Part shown: positions 1-7,359 of the stretch, one piece after another
Layout: every line of letters starts with the position of its first letter
Numbering within the stretch: the first letter of the stretch is position 1
Source: OCS116 cluster bacterium
GTDB lineage: Bacteria; Pseudomonadota; Alphaproteobacteria; Rhizobiales; OSC116
Direction of reading: 5' to 3'
DNA: 15,732 nucleotides
NCBI GenBank assembly: GCA_002402005.2
Contig: NVUS02000223.1
Span: forward strand, 1 to 15,732
Made by a program: the position numbers and the translations under genes
The notes under the pieces: generated by a model
What the model was told of the DNA's origin: nothing
What the model saw: only the letters and a program-made list of their open reading frames with translations
The model's database searches: none

Positions 1-107
1 AAATTGCCAATGCGTTTGGCATTTCTAAAGTTCCCAATGGGGTTTATAACTTTTGGCAACGTAATGCCCAAAGCCTCTAACCGTTGTTCAGGTGTTTGAT
101 TATCCAT
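1..107 (-). CDS. RidA (YjgF/YER057c/UK114)-family protein, N-terminal part, truncated by window edge
   Basis: Only the first 35 codons are visible. They read MDNQTPEQRLEALGITLPKV and then an INPIGNFRNAKRIGN segment, which resembles the start of RidA-family proteins (PEQRL..LG..LP....PIGN......GN). RidA proteins are small trimeric enzymes that hydrolyse reactive enamine/imine intermediates made by PLP enzymes and amino-acid oxidases; which subgroup this is cannot be told. The ATG lies inside the end of the upstream ATPase gene (8-bp overlap, stop codon at 100-102), which suggests translational coupling and membership of the same operon. The position at the end of an importer operon, near the remnant of a PLP-type lyase, fits a role in amino-compound catabolism, but that is inference. 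The family call rests on a short segment. Confidence 0.7.
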   Translation of the reverse strand, partial: MDNQTPEQRLEALGITLPKVINPIGNFRNAKRIGN

Positions 108-1065
108 TTAGATTTCCTATTTTATGGCATGCAGCCATTTGATCTGTTCCGATGTTGGTGTCAAGCGGTAATTGTTGTTTACAAACATCATCCGCATATT
201 CGCAGCGGGTTCTAAAAACACAGCCAGATGGCGGGTTCAGTGGGCTAGGAATGTCACCAACCAATATTTTGCGACTGCGCACAATGGTTGGGTCTGCCAC
301 TGGCACGGCGGATAATAACGCTTGGGTATAGGGGTGGGCAGGGCTTTGGTAAACCTTGCTTGCATTGCCTTGCTCGGCAATGCGCCCCAAATATAAAACC
401 ACAACCTGATCGCACAAATATTCCACCACCGATAAATCATGCGCAATAAACAATATGGTCAGGTTTCTCTTGTCGCGCAAATCTTGCATCAGGTTTAGAA
501 TTTGCGCTTGCACCGATACATCTAATGCCGAAACACATTCATCTGCCACGATAAATTCGGGGTCAACCGCCAATGCCCGCGCGATGCCAATACGCTGCCT
601 CTGACCACCTGAAAATTCATGCGGATATCGGCTCATATGATCAGCATCTAACCCAACTTCTTCCAACAAAGCCGCCACACGATCTCGCCTGTCCTTACCG
701 CGTTTGCCAATATTATGCGCAACCAAAGCTTCGCCAATCAAATCCCGAATTTTCATGCGTGGGTTTAACGAGGAAAAAGGGTCTTGAAAGATAATCTGCA
801 TGCGCTTGCGCATGGCCTTCATGTCTTTCACACCCAATGTTGTAAGCTCTGTGCCATCAAATTTAACCGAGCCAGATGTCGGCTCAATAAGCCGCAAAAT
901 AGAGCGACCCAATGTAGTTTTTCCGCTACCACTTTCGCCAACCAAGCCAATGACTGAGCCACGCTGCATATCAAAACTCACGTTTTTTAGCGCATGCACA
1001 TCGCCAGCCGAAGTTGGGAATATTTTGGATAGGTCTTTAACTGAAAGGAGGGGGGTATTGGTCAT
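100..1065 (-). CDS. ABC transporter ATP-binding protein, DppF/OppF type
   Basis: This is the second of the two ATPases that energise the left peptide/nickel/opine-type importer on the cytoplasmic face. The 321-residue protein has Walker A GESGSGKT at 43-50, Q-loop Q94, signature SGGQRQ at 152-157, Walker B ending in D175-E176, and switch His209. After Walker B it has DECVSALD instead of the more usual DEPVSALD, a variant I recall in OppF-like proteins. The C-terminal oligopeptide/dipeptide transporter domain has PPSGCVFRTRC and four cysteines at 282, 288, 295 and 313 (C-x5-C-x6-C-x17-C), a pattern linked to a [4Fe-4S] site in some Opp/Dpp ATPases. Its ATG shares one base with the stop of the preceding ATPase gene (TAATG), and GGAG lies about 9 bases upstream, so translation is probably coupled. 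Confidence 0.95.
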   Translation of the reverse strand: MTNTPLLSVKDLSKIFPTSAGDVHALKNVSFDMQRGSVIGLVGESGSGKTTLGRSILRLIEPTSGSVKFDGTELTTLGVKDMKAMRKRMQIIFQDPFSSLNPRMKIRDLIGEALVAHNIGKRGKDRRDRVAALLEEVGLDADHMSRYPHEFSGGQRQRIGIARALAVDPEFIVADECVSALDVSVQAQILNLMQDLRDKRNLTILFIAHDLSVVEYLCDQVVVLYLGRIAEQGNASKVYQSPAHPYTQALLSAVPVADPTIVRSRKILVGDIPSPLNPPSGCVFRTRCEYADDVCKQQLPLDTNIGTDQMAACHKIGNLNG

Positions 1066-2096
1066 TATAGCTCTCCAAAATTAATGCAACGCGAAAAGTG
1101 ATCTTCGGTCACTTTATGAAGCTCAATGGGCTCTTCGCAGCCCGCGCTTGCATATTGACAGCGCGGCGCAAAAGCACAGCCTTTAGGCATGTCGTGCATG
1201 GGCGGCACAGTGCCCGGAATGGCTTCCAACCGCGCGCCATTTTCAATCTGGTCTTTACCCGGAATTGAACCCAACAGACCTTTCGTATACGGATGGCGCG
1301 GCCGTGCAAAAATATCAATAACTGGCGCTTGCTCAACAATTTCGCCCGCATACATCACCGCAACCTCATCGGCAATTTCAGCAACCACACCCATATCATG
1401 GGTGATGAACAAGATGGACATATTTAGCTCGGCTTGCAATTTGCGCATCAGGTCTAATATTTGGGCTTGAATGGTTACATCCAGCGCGGTGGTCGGCTCA
1501 TCGGCAATCAAGAAGGCAGGGTTGCAAATCATCGCCATGGCAATCATCACCCGTTGCCGCATGCCGCCTGACATAGAATGTGGGTATTCATCAATGCGTT
1601 GTTCAGCGCTTGGTATTTCGACCAATTCGAGCATTTCAATCACCCGTTTATGCAAATCTGCCTTGGAAATATCCTCATGCAAGCTTAACATTTCACCAAT
1701 TTGATCACCAACCGTGAATAAAGGGTTGAGAGACGACATTGGCTCTTGAAAAATCATCGAAATTTCTTTGCCCCTAATTTTTCGCATGGCCATTTCTTCG
1801 ATAGATGCCAAATCTATAACATTGTCATTCGAGGTGCGGTATAATGCTTGGCCAGAGGCAATTTGCCCAGGATGCGCCAATAACTGCATCAGAGAAAGTG
1901 CGGTCACCGATTTGCCCGACCCGCTTTCGCCCACAATGGCCAATGTCTTGCCTTTTTTAATCGAAAAAGTCACATTCCTAACGGCTTTTGCAGTGTGTCG
2001 TTTAAACACAAAATGGGTAGAAAGGTTTTCGACTTTTAAGACCAAATCATCAGCCAAGGCGTTTGCAGAATTTTCTTGTGGGGTGGCATTCATCAT
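1065..2096 (-). CDS. ABC transporter ATP-binding protein, DppD/OppD type
   Basis: This is the first of the two ATPases of the left importer, 343 residues, the usual length for DppD/OppD. Walker A GESGSGKS is at 56-63, the Q-loop is MIFQEPMSSLNP with Q117, signature SGGMRQR begins at 176, Walker B FLIADEPTTALD has D199-E200, and the switch His is 233. The C-terminal domain carries cysteines at 307, 313, 320 and 337 (C-x5-C-x6-C-x16-C), matching the partner ATPase. AGAGGA precedes the start. Two ATGs follow in tandem, and the second sits at a better distance (about 7 bases against 4), so the protein may begin at Met2. It lies 66 bp downstream of the permease gene and overlaps the next ATPase gene by one base. 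Confidence 0.95.
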   Translation of the reverse strand: MMNATPQENSANALADDLVLKVENLSTHFVFKRHTAKAVRNVTFSIKKGKTLAIVGESGSGKSVTALSLMQLLAHPGQIASGQALYRTSNDNVIDLASIEEMAMRKIRGKEISMIFQEPMSSLNPLFTVGDQIGEMLSLHEDISKADLHKRVIEMLELVEIPSAEQRIDEYPHSMSGGMRQRVMIAMAMICNPAFLIADEPTTALDVTIQAQILDLMRKLQAELNMSILFITHDMGVVAEIADEVAVMYAGEIVEQAPVIDIFARPRHPYTKGLLGSIPGKDQIENGARLEAIPGTVPPMHDMPKGCAFAPRCQYASAGCEEPIELHKVTEDHFSRCINFGEL

Positions 2097-2162
2097 ATCA
2101 TCCTCTTTTTAAGGCGTGCGGCTTTGTATATTGTGTCTAAATCTCGAATATAGAAGGTCATC

Positions 2163-3017
2163 TTAAACCTCTTTAGACAGGCGAGGGTCGAGCGCATCGC
2201 GCAGCCCATCACCAACAATTTGCAACGACAATGCACAAAGCGTGATGGCAATGCCCGGCGCCAATATCATCCAATCGGCAATGCCAATATATTGACGCCC
2301 AGCATTAATCATCGTGCCCCATGTCGGCGTTTCAGGGTTAATGCCCACGCCTAAAAATGACAGCCCAGCCTCGGCCAACATGGCATAAGCAAATATAAAA
2401 GTGGCTTGTACAATGATTGGCGATACCATGTTGCGCAATATATGAAACACCAATATCCGCCACGTAGATGTACCAAGCGCATGCGCCGCTTCAACATAAG
2501 CCAATTCCCGAATAACCAAGGTAGAAGCTCGCACAGTTCGGGCAATCCTTGGCGCATAAACGATGGATAAAGCCAGCACCACATTAAATATCGAGCCACC
2601 TAAAGCGGCAACCAATGAAATGGCTAGTAATATATCTGGAAATGCCATCATTGCGTCAATAAAACGCGACATAGGCGCATCTAATTTCCTAAAAAATCCT
2701 GCCAGCAAACCCAAAATAATGCCCATCACTGACGATAAAGTCGCCACCCCAATGCCAACGGTAAGCGACACACGCCCCGCATAAATGAGCCGTGTTAAGA
2801 CATCGCGGCCAAATTCATCCGTGCCCAATAGCCAAGTGCCATCTGGGCTGGCCAGCCGATTGCGCACAGACATATCTTTCGGGCTATAGGGTGATATAAT
2901 TTCGGCCATAACAGCGCCGAAAATAAACACCGCTAAAATTGCCAAACATATCAAAACCGAACGGCGTTGAATGAGTATTTTCCATAAGCTAGCTTCGCTT
3001 GGTGCAGCTCCTGACAT
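2163..3017 (-). CDS. ABC transporter permease, DppC/OppC type
   Basis: This is an inner-membrane permease subunit of 284 residues. The first membrane segment is at about 20-42, followed by the OppC-type signature LLGTDEFGRDVLTRL at about 63-77. The hydrophobic core then leads to a cytoplasmic EAA loop at about 174-202 (YVEAAHALGTSTWRILVFHI), which docks onto the ATPases. The C-terminus GDGLRDALDPRL is typical of the family. An AGGAG ribosome-binding site lies 6 bases before the ATG and directly abuts the stop of the upstream permease gene, only 10 bp away, so the two permeases are probably translated together as the DppBC heterodimer. Substrate cannot be inferred from the permease. Confidence 0.94.
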   Translation of the reverse strand: MSGAAPSEASLWKILIQRRSVLICLAILAVFIFGAVMAEIISPYSPKDMSVRNRLASPDGTWLLGTDEFGRDVLTRLIYAGRVSLTVGIGVATLSSVMGIILGLLAGFFRKLDAPMSRFIDAMMAFPDILLAISLVAALGGSIFNVVLALSIVYAPRIARTVRASTLVIRELAYVEAAHALGTSTWRILVFHILRNMVSPIIVQATFIFAYAMLAEAGLSFLGVGINPETPTWGTMINAGRQYIGIADWMILAPGIAITLCALSLQIVGDGLRDALDPRLSKEV

Positions 3018-3027
3018 ATCTATCTCC

Positions 3028-3969
3028 TTAATATTTAACGCGAGGGTCGATGGCGAGATAAAGCATATCGACTAGAAAATTGACCATCACATAAAGCCCA
3101 GCCACAATGATAAGGGTGCCTTGAATGGTCGGGTAATCGCGCCTTAAAACCGCGCCAACCACCAAGGAACCAATGCCCGGTAAATTAAACACCCGTTCGG
3201 TAACAACTGCGCCAGATATAAGCAATGCCAGAGTGAGGCCAACAATGGTGACGATAGGAATGAGCGCGTTTTTTAACGCGTGGCGCAATACCACCCGCCG
3301 CTCACTCATGCCTTTCGAGCGCGCAGTGCGTATGTAATCATCGGCCAATACATCGAGCATGGATGCGCGGGTGAAGCGCAATATAAGCGCAGAATTCACC
3401 ACGCCAAGCACAATTGCTGGCAATATTAAATGCCACATTCGCTCGAAGAAATTGGCATCTGGCCCGCCATAGCCTGATACAGGAAACCACCCCGTACCCG
3501 CCGCAATATATTGCTGAAACAACAAGCCAGTCCAAAAGCTTGGAATGGCAGCGGCAAGCATGGCGAGGGAAAGGGCGGATTGATCGAAGAAAGAACCGCG
3601 TCGATAAGCGGCATAAATGCCAATCGGTATGGCAATGCTAACCGCGATTAACAAAGAAAATAGGGTCAGAAATATCGTCGGTTCTGCCCGTTGATAAAGG
3701 AGGGTGGTGACGGGCGTATCAAAAAACAAAGAACGGCCAAGGTCTCCGCCGGCAATTTGGGTCATGAAACTAAAATATTGCACAATGATCGGGCGGTTAA
3801 GACCCATTTTTTCGCGCAATTCAATGGCATCTTCTGGTGTCGCATCTGGGCCTAAAATTAATGCCGCAGGGTCGCCAGGCGCAATCCTCACAATCACAAA
3901 TACAACGGTCAGCACAATGAGCATGACAACCAGCATGCCAAATAAGCGGCGGGCAATATAAAGAGGCAT
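3028..3969 (-). CDS. ABC transporter permease, DppB/OppB type
   Basis: This permease of 313 residues is the DppB-type partner of the neighbouring permease. It starts with the family pattern of a short basic N-terminus (YIARRLF), one membrane segment, and the periplasmic RIAPGDPA motif at about 28-35. Further membrane segments follow, then the EAA loop at about 211-238 (DYIRTARSKGMSERRVVLRH). It ends with the conserved DMLYLAIDPRVKY. GGGAG lies 7 bases before the ATG. It is separated from the solute-binding protein gene by 67 bp that contain a perfect 9-bp inverted repeat, which may lower permease expression relative to the binding protein. Confidence 0.95.
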   Translation of the reverse strand: MPLYIARRLFGMLVVMLIVLTVVFVIVRIAPGDPAALILGPDATPEDAIELREKMGLNRPIIVQYFSFMTQIAGGDLGRSLFFDTPVTTLLYQRAEPTIFLTLFSLLIAVSIAIPIGIYAAYRRGSFFDQSALSLAMLAAAIPSFWTGLLFQQYIAAGTGWFPVSGYGGPDANFFERMWHLILPAIVLGVVNSALILRFTRASMLDVLADDYIRTARSKGMSERRVVLRHALKNALIPIVTIVGLTLALLISGAVVTERVFNLPGIGSLVVGAVLRRDYPTIQGTLIIVAGLYVMVNFLVDMLYLAIDPRVKY

Positions 3970-3993
3970 TTCAATCTCCCAATCTGAAAGAGT

Positions 3994-4018
3994 ATCAGCG
4001 GGAGAGTGTCCCGCTGAT
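3994..4018 (-). terminator. Intercistronic hairpin between binding-protein and permease genes
   Basis: This is a perfect 9-bp stem (ATCAGCGGG at 3994-4002, CCCGCTGAT at 4010-4018) with a 7-base loop, 18 bases after the stop of the solute-binding protein gene. In the transcribed direction it is followed by ACTCTTT rather than a clear U-run, so it is more likely a partial terminator or an mRNA-stabilising structure than a full stop. Structures at this place in binding-protein operons commonly protect the upstream mRNA and give more binding protein than permease. The role here is inferred. Confidence 0.6.
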
Positions 4019-4036
4019 GTTTGATATTTTATAGGT

Positions 4037-5557
4037 TTAGTCGTCTATCGTCGCATTCCAGAAGAAAGGCCAAGGTGTTTTGGTAACGCCATTCAACTTG
4101 CTGCTTTTGCCCAACAGTGCGTTAAAGCCACCAATTTTAATGAATGGAACTTGTTCAAACACTTTTTCTTGCAGTTTTGAGAATAAGACCTTGCGTTGTT
4201 CTGGGTCTGATACAGATGTGAATTCAGCTAAAATGGCTTCTTTCTCAGCGTCTTTCCAACCCAAACGAGAGGTTGGTGAATACATGCTGTTCAAAGCAGG
4301 TTCGGCGATAAACGGAGAATGGGTGATGTAAATATCCCATAATTCTGGGTTGTTACGGCGTTGCCCAAGCGTTGCCCAATCCACAACATCTAATTGCACT
4401 TTAAAACCAGCAGCTTCAAGGTTTGCTTTGGCAACTTCAGCCAATTTAAAATGGAACTCATATTGATGAGAGGTCAAGATACGCAACGGTGTACCGTCAT
4501 ATCCTGCTTCTTTTAAATGCCCAGCAGCGGCATCAGCATCATGTACATTATATGCAGATGCACCTGCATCCGTACGCCAGAACCATCCTTCAGGATATAG
4601 TGGGCCATCGGTAACAAAAAACGCATCATCGCCAAAAGCAGCAAACAACATATCATCTTCGTTCAATGCAGCTTGTACAGCCAATCTAATGTGTAAATTT
4701 GTATTCAGACCATCTTTGTGATTGAACGCAAATATAGGCCAACCAAATGGACGCAATACCATAGGTTCGGCTTTGTCACTGGCTTCTAGGCGTTTAATGG
4801 CTTCTACGGGAAGACCATCAGCAAAATCAAATTGTCCAGATAATATGCCTTCAACCCGTGTGTTCGAGTCAGGCACGGGAATAAACCGAATTTCATCCAT
4901 GCTTTGCGTGCGTGCACCAGAACCGCCATCAGATGGCTCATCACGCGAAACATAATTATCAAATTTCACGAGTTGAATATATTGGTCAGGCTTATGAGCT
5001 TCTAATTTATACGGCCCCGTACCAACAACGGCACTAATGTCCTCACCAATATTTTCTTGCGGATATACCACAGCAGCAGAGTTTGAAAACGCTAGAAGTG
5101 AAAGCAAAGGCGAATAAGCCGTATTCATTTTAATCATAACCGTGAAATCATCACTGGCTGAAATGCTGTCAATCTTATCGGCAACACCTTTACCACGAGA
5201 TGCAGTTTTCACCCAACGGTTAAGCGAATCCGCAACATCATGCGCATCCATTGTAGAGCCATCATGGAAGGTAATGCCCTTGCGAATGGCAATGCTATAG
5301 CTTTTGCCATCATCGCTAATGGTTGGCATGGTTTCAGCAAGCAGCGGAACCACTTCGAATTTACTGTTAAACGTGAATAAAGTTTCATAAAAATGCTGGG
5401 TAACAATCGACACAACATCCTTTGTAGACATCATCGGATCCATCGTGTCTGGCTCGCCCACGATCGCCACATTCACAACATTCTGAGCGGCAAACGCAGT
5501 GCCAGTCATCATGCTGGCCAAAGTTGCGGCTGCAATTAAACCTTTTAATACTTTCAT
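4037..5557 (-). CDS. Extracellular solute-binding protein, family 5 (DppA/OppA type)
   Basis: This is the periplasmic ligand-binding component of the left importer, 506 residues. The signal peptide has basic residues MKVLKG, a hydrophobic core, and a likely cleavage at AFA-A (23/24). The mature start (VNVAIVGEPDTMDPM) and the segment at about 74-100 (AETMPTISDDGKSYSIAIRK then FHDG) are the classic family-5 pattern. A second conserved stretch, GTGPYKLEAHKP, is also present. The ATG is preceded by AAAAAGGGAGAAAGAAA, a good ribosome-binding site. The gene lies between the M81-family hydrolase and the permeases on the same strand. Family 5 proteins bind peptides, nickel, opines, glutathione or oligosaccharides; the ligand cannot be read from sequence, although the Dpp/Opp-like partners favour a peptide-like or amino-acid conjugate. 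Confidence 0.95.
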   Translation of the reverse strand: MKVLKGLIAAATLASMMTGTAFAAQNVVNVAIVGEPDTMDPMMSTKDVVSIVTQHFYETLFTFNSKFEVVPLLAETMPTISDDGKSYSIAIRKGITFHDGSTMDAHDVADSLNRWVKTASRGKGVADKIDSISASDDFTVMIKMNTAYSPLLSLLAFSNSAAVVYPQENIGEDISAVVGTGPYKLEAHKPDQYIQLVKFDNYVSRDEPSDGGSGARTQSMDEIRFIPVPDSNTRVEGILSGQFDFADGLPVEAIKRLEASDKAEPMVLRPFGWPIFAFNHKDGLNTNLHIRLAVQAALNEDDMLFAAFGDDAFFVTDGPLYPEGWFWRTDAGASAYNVHDADAAAGHLKEAGYDGTPLRILTSHQYEFHFKLAEVAKANLEAAGFKVQLDVVDWATLGQRRNNPELWDIYITHSPFIAEPALNSMYSPTSRLGWKDAEKEAILAEFTSVSDPEQRKVLFSKLQEKVFEQVPFIKIGGFNALLGKSSKLNGVTKTPWPFFWNATIDD

Positions 5558-5604
5558 TTTCTTTCTCCCTTTTTAAAATACTATCAAGTGATAGCGGTTG
5601 GTTA

Positions 5605-5620
5605 CGAGACATTTGTCTCG
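5605..5620 (-). repeat. Small inverted repeats upstream of the binding-protein gene
   Basis: CGAGAC at 5605-5610 pairs with GTCTCG at 5615-5620 around ATTT (a seventh A-T pair is possible). A second small repeat, CTATCA-AG-TGATAG, lies at 5581-5594. Both sit between the M81 gene and the binding-protein start, in the untranslated leader if the operon is read through. Neither is followed by a U-run, so I do not call a terminator. They could be mRNA structures that boost or process the binding-protein message, or an operator. Confidence 0.4.
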
Positions 5621-5658
5621 CTAATTAAGTTATTTGCTTAAATGCGTTGTTTTGATGT

Positions 5659-7167
5659 TCATATATTTTCACCCTTCTCAGGCTCACCCCAAGGGTTATC
5701 AATGATCGGCCAAATGTTTTTAGGCGCATGTTTGTAATTTGTTTCTTTGGGGCTATTTGGGTAGGGTTTGCCAGCATCACAATATATAATTTGATCAGAA
5801 ATTTCTTTAAAACCAGCGTAGAAGTGATTGGTAGATTTAATCACCAAAATGTCTTGTGAAGACGGATCAATTCCCATATTTTCAAACAGGCTCGGCTCAA
5901 AAGCTTGGGCGCGTGTGCTGTTTAAAATCACTTGCACGCCATCGAATTCTATAAGTGCCGACGCCCCCATAGGAACAAACGACTTGCCAAAAGTTTGTTC
6001 AGCATTGGAGTTTAATCTCTTAACCCTCACGATTTTATCAATGGGTTGGCCTGTAAATGGTGCGGATTTTGCGCCAAACCTCAGCGGAATAAGCGCATCT
6101 TCACCAGCTTTAAAGCAAAGTTGAACCGCAATCGGGTCCCATATCGTGCCGACAGATATTTTAGTATTTTTATGGGTGGCAAGTTGATCAAGCAAACACT
6201 GTAAAATCACCGTTCCATCGCCCGCCACGCCGCCGCCTGGGTTATCCCAAACATCGGCAATAACAATTGGTGTTCTATTGTCAGTTGCAAGCGCAAAAGC
6301 AGTTTCGGTCGCAATGTTTTCCGATACAGTTTTGGGCATGGACTGGCCGCGAATGTCGATGATTTTTTCGCCAAAATCCCTAGCGAATTGTTCCGCAAGT
6401 TTCATATCACCATTATAAATAGCAATCATTTTTGTACCCATCCAAGGGGAATCGCCCGCCATAAACCCATGAATGAGGGAAAGGCTTAAAACACCCTGTT
6501 GCTTTTCGGCAGCCATCATGTCATCAACAAATTGACGCATTGGTTGATGAGAAGAGGGGAATACATCAATCATTTTGCAATCAAATTGTGCCATTTGCGG
6601 GTTAATTTCGCATTTTATAGTGCGGATCACTAGATCGACAATTTTTTCACCCGTTTGTTCAAAATCCGTATGAGGGAATTCTTTAAAAGCGCATAAAAGG
6701 TCTGCAAATTCAAAGCGTTTAGCCGTTAAGTGACTGTGCGGGTCAAGGCTTGCCCCAATGATCGTTTGGTCGCCAACCAGTTCTCTAATCTTTTCAATAA
6801 GATCGCCTTCTGGGTCATCATAGCCCTGAGCGATCATCGCTCCATGCAAGCATAGAACCACGCCATCAAGCGGCTCATGTTTAATGGCATTTTTGATTTG
6901 GTTTAAAATTTCATCGCGTAATGTTTCATAACAATATTTAGAAACCAAACCACCGGGGTCTGCCCAACAGGTTGTGCCTTCAATTAACGTGATGTCCTCC
7001 AAATTAGCTCTTTTACGCAGGTCGACCAACGCTGCAGTGCATAAAGTGGGGGTTTCAGGATGTTGATAGGGTGCTGCATATAGAGACGCTTTAAAATCGT
7101 CCAACCCGACAAAAATCGGGCTAAAACTATTGGTCTCGGTAGCTATTCCAGCAACAAATATTCGCAT
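5659..7167 (-). CDS. M81-family metallohydrolase (MlrC-like)
   Basis: The protein has 502 residues from the chosen ATG. It matches the MlrC/M81 family, named after microcystinase C of Sphingomonas, a zinc enzyme that cleaves linearised microcystin peptides; most family members have unknown substrates. It begins MRIFVAGIATETNSFSP, the family start. Other conserved segments are VLCLHGAM (His108), EGDLIEKIRELVG, the metal-site-like LDPHSHLT (Asp142, His144) and FKEFPHTD (His166), then GFMAGDSPWMG, and DVWDNPGGG.GDGT toward the C-terminus. The start could also be ATG 7176 or GTG 7179; I chose 7167 because family members begin MRIF, and no start has a clear Shine-Dalgarno. It heads the leftward operon and diverges from the regulator gene. 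No signal peptide is seen, so it should act in the cytoplasm on the imported compound (inference). Confidence 0.9.
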   Translation of the reverse strand: MRIFVAGIATETNSFSPIFVGLDDFKASLYAAPYQHPETPTLCTAALVDLRKRANLEDITLIEGTTCWADPGGLVSKYCYETLRDEILNQIKNAIKHEPLDGVVLCLHGAMIAQGYDDPEGDLIEKIRELVGDQTIIGASLDPHSHLTAKRFEFADLLCAFKEFPHTDFEQTGEKIVDLVIRTIKCEINPQMAQFDCKMIDVFPSSHQPMRQFVDDMMAAEKQQGVLSLSLIHGFMAGDSPWMGTKMIAIYNGDMKLAEQFARDFGEKIIDIRGQSMPKTVSENIATETAFALATDNRTPIVIADVWDNPGGGVAGDGTVILQCLLDQLATHKNTKISVGTIWDPIAVQLCFKAGEDALIPLRFGAKSAPFTGQPIDKIVRVKRLNSNAEQTFGKSFVPMGASALIEFDGVQVILNSTRAQAFEPSLFENMGIDPSSQDILVIKSTNHFYAGFKEISDQIIYCDAGKPYPNSPKETNYKHAPKNIWPIIDNPWGEPEKGENI

Positions 7168-7225
7168 TATGGTCATCACTTAAATTTACATTAATTCTAA
7201 TTCTGAGGTTAATTTAGGCATTTTT

Positions 7226-7241
7226 TGTGAATTACTGAACA
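7226..7241. promoter_or_regulatory. Imperfect copy of the palindromic operator candidate
   Basis: TGTGAATTACTGAACA keeps the left half (TGTGAAT) of the perfect palindrome at 7298-7312 exactly. The right half is degenerate (TGAACA in place of ATTCACA). The two sites are about 71 bp apart centre to centre, near the M81 and regulator ends of the intergenic region respectively, which would suit binding by an SIS-domain regulator at both promoters. Function is inferred. Confidence 0.35.
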
Positions 7242-7297
7242 TAAACTTTGGTTTTTAAATAAATTATTTCAATTTTCAGTTTTAATATGGACATTTG

Positions 7298-7312
7298 TGT
7301 GAATTATTCACA
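7298..7312. promoter_or_regulatory. Perfect palindrome TGTGAATTATTCACA, candidate RpiR-family operator
   Basis: This 15-bp site has two perfect 7-bp arms (TGTGAAT/ATTCACA) around one central T. Its form is close to the TGTAAT-type palindromes known for the RpiR-family regulator HexR. It lies just before the first possible ATG (7315) of the divergent RpiR-family gene and 48 bp before the preferred start (7360). That placement suits autoregulation. Confidence 0.55.
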
Positions 7313-7359
7313 TAATGGCTTTTAATTACAGAAACAAAAATTTGGATTCACAGGTGCAT

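Larger units (their letters stand above)
7168..7359. promoter_or_regulatory. Divergent control region between M81 gene and RpiR-family regulator
   Basis: This is an AT-rich region of about 190 bp between two divergent genes, so it must carry a promoter for each direction. The clear symmetry elements are the palindrome at 7298-7312 and an imperfect copy at 7226-7241, listed separately. I found no convincing -35/-10 pair: TAATAT at 7283-7288 could be a plus-strand -10 box, but no good -35 lies at the right distance. Confidence 0.6.

Noticed and set aside
3414..3641. Plus-strand reading frame opposite the left permease gene, and similar ones opposite other transporter genes
   Set aside because: Out-of-frame shadows of well-supported genes, with low-complexity unnatural composition and no ribosome-binding sites.
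7315..7359. 15-residue N-terminal extension of the RpiR-family regulator from ATG 7315
   Set aside because: No ribosome-binding site; the ATG lies 2 bp after a perfect palindrome. ATG 7360 has AGGTG upstream and matches the usual family start. The longer form cannot be fully excluded.
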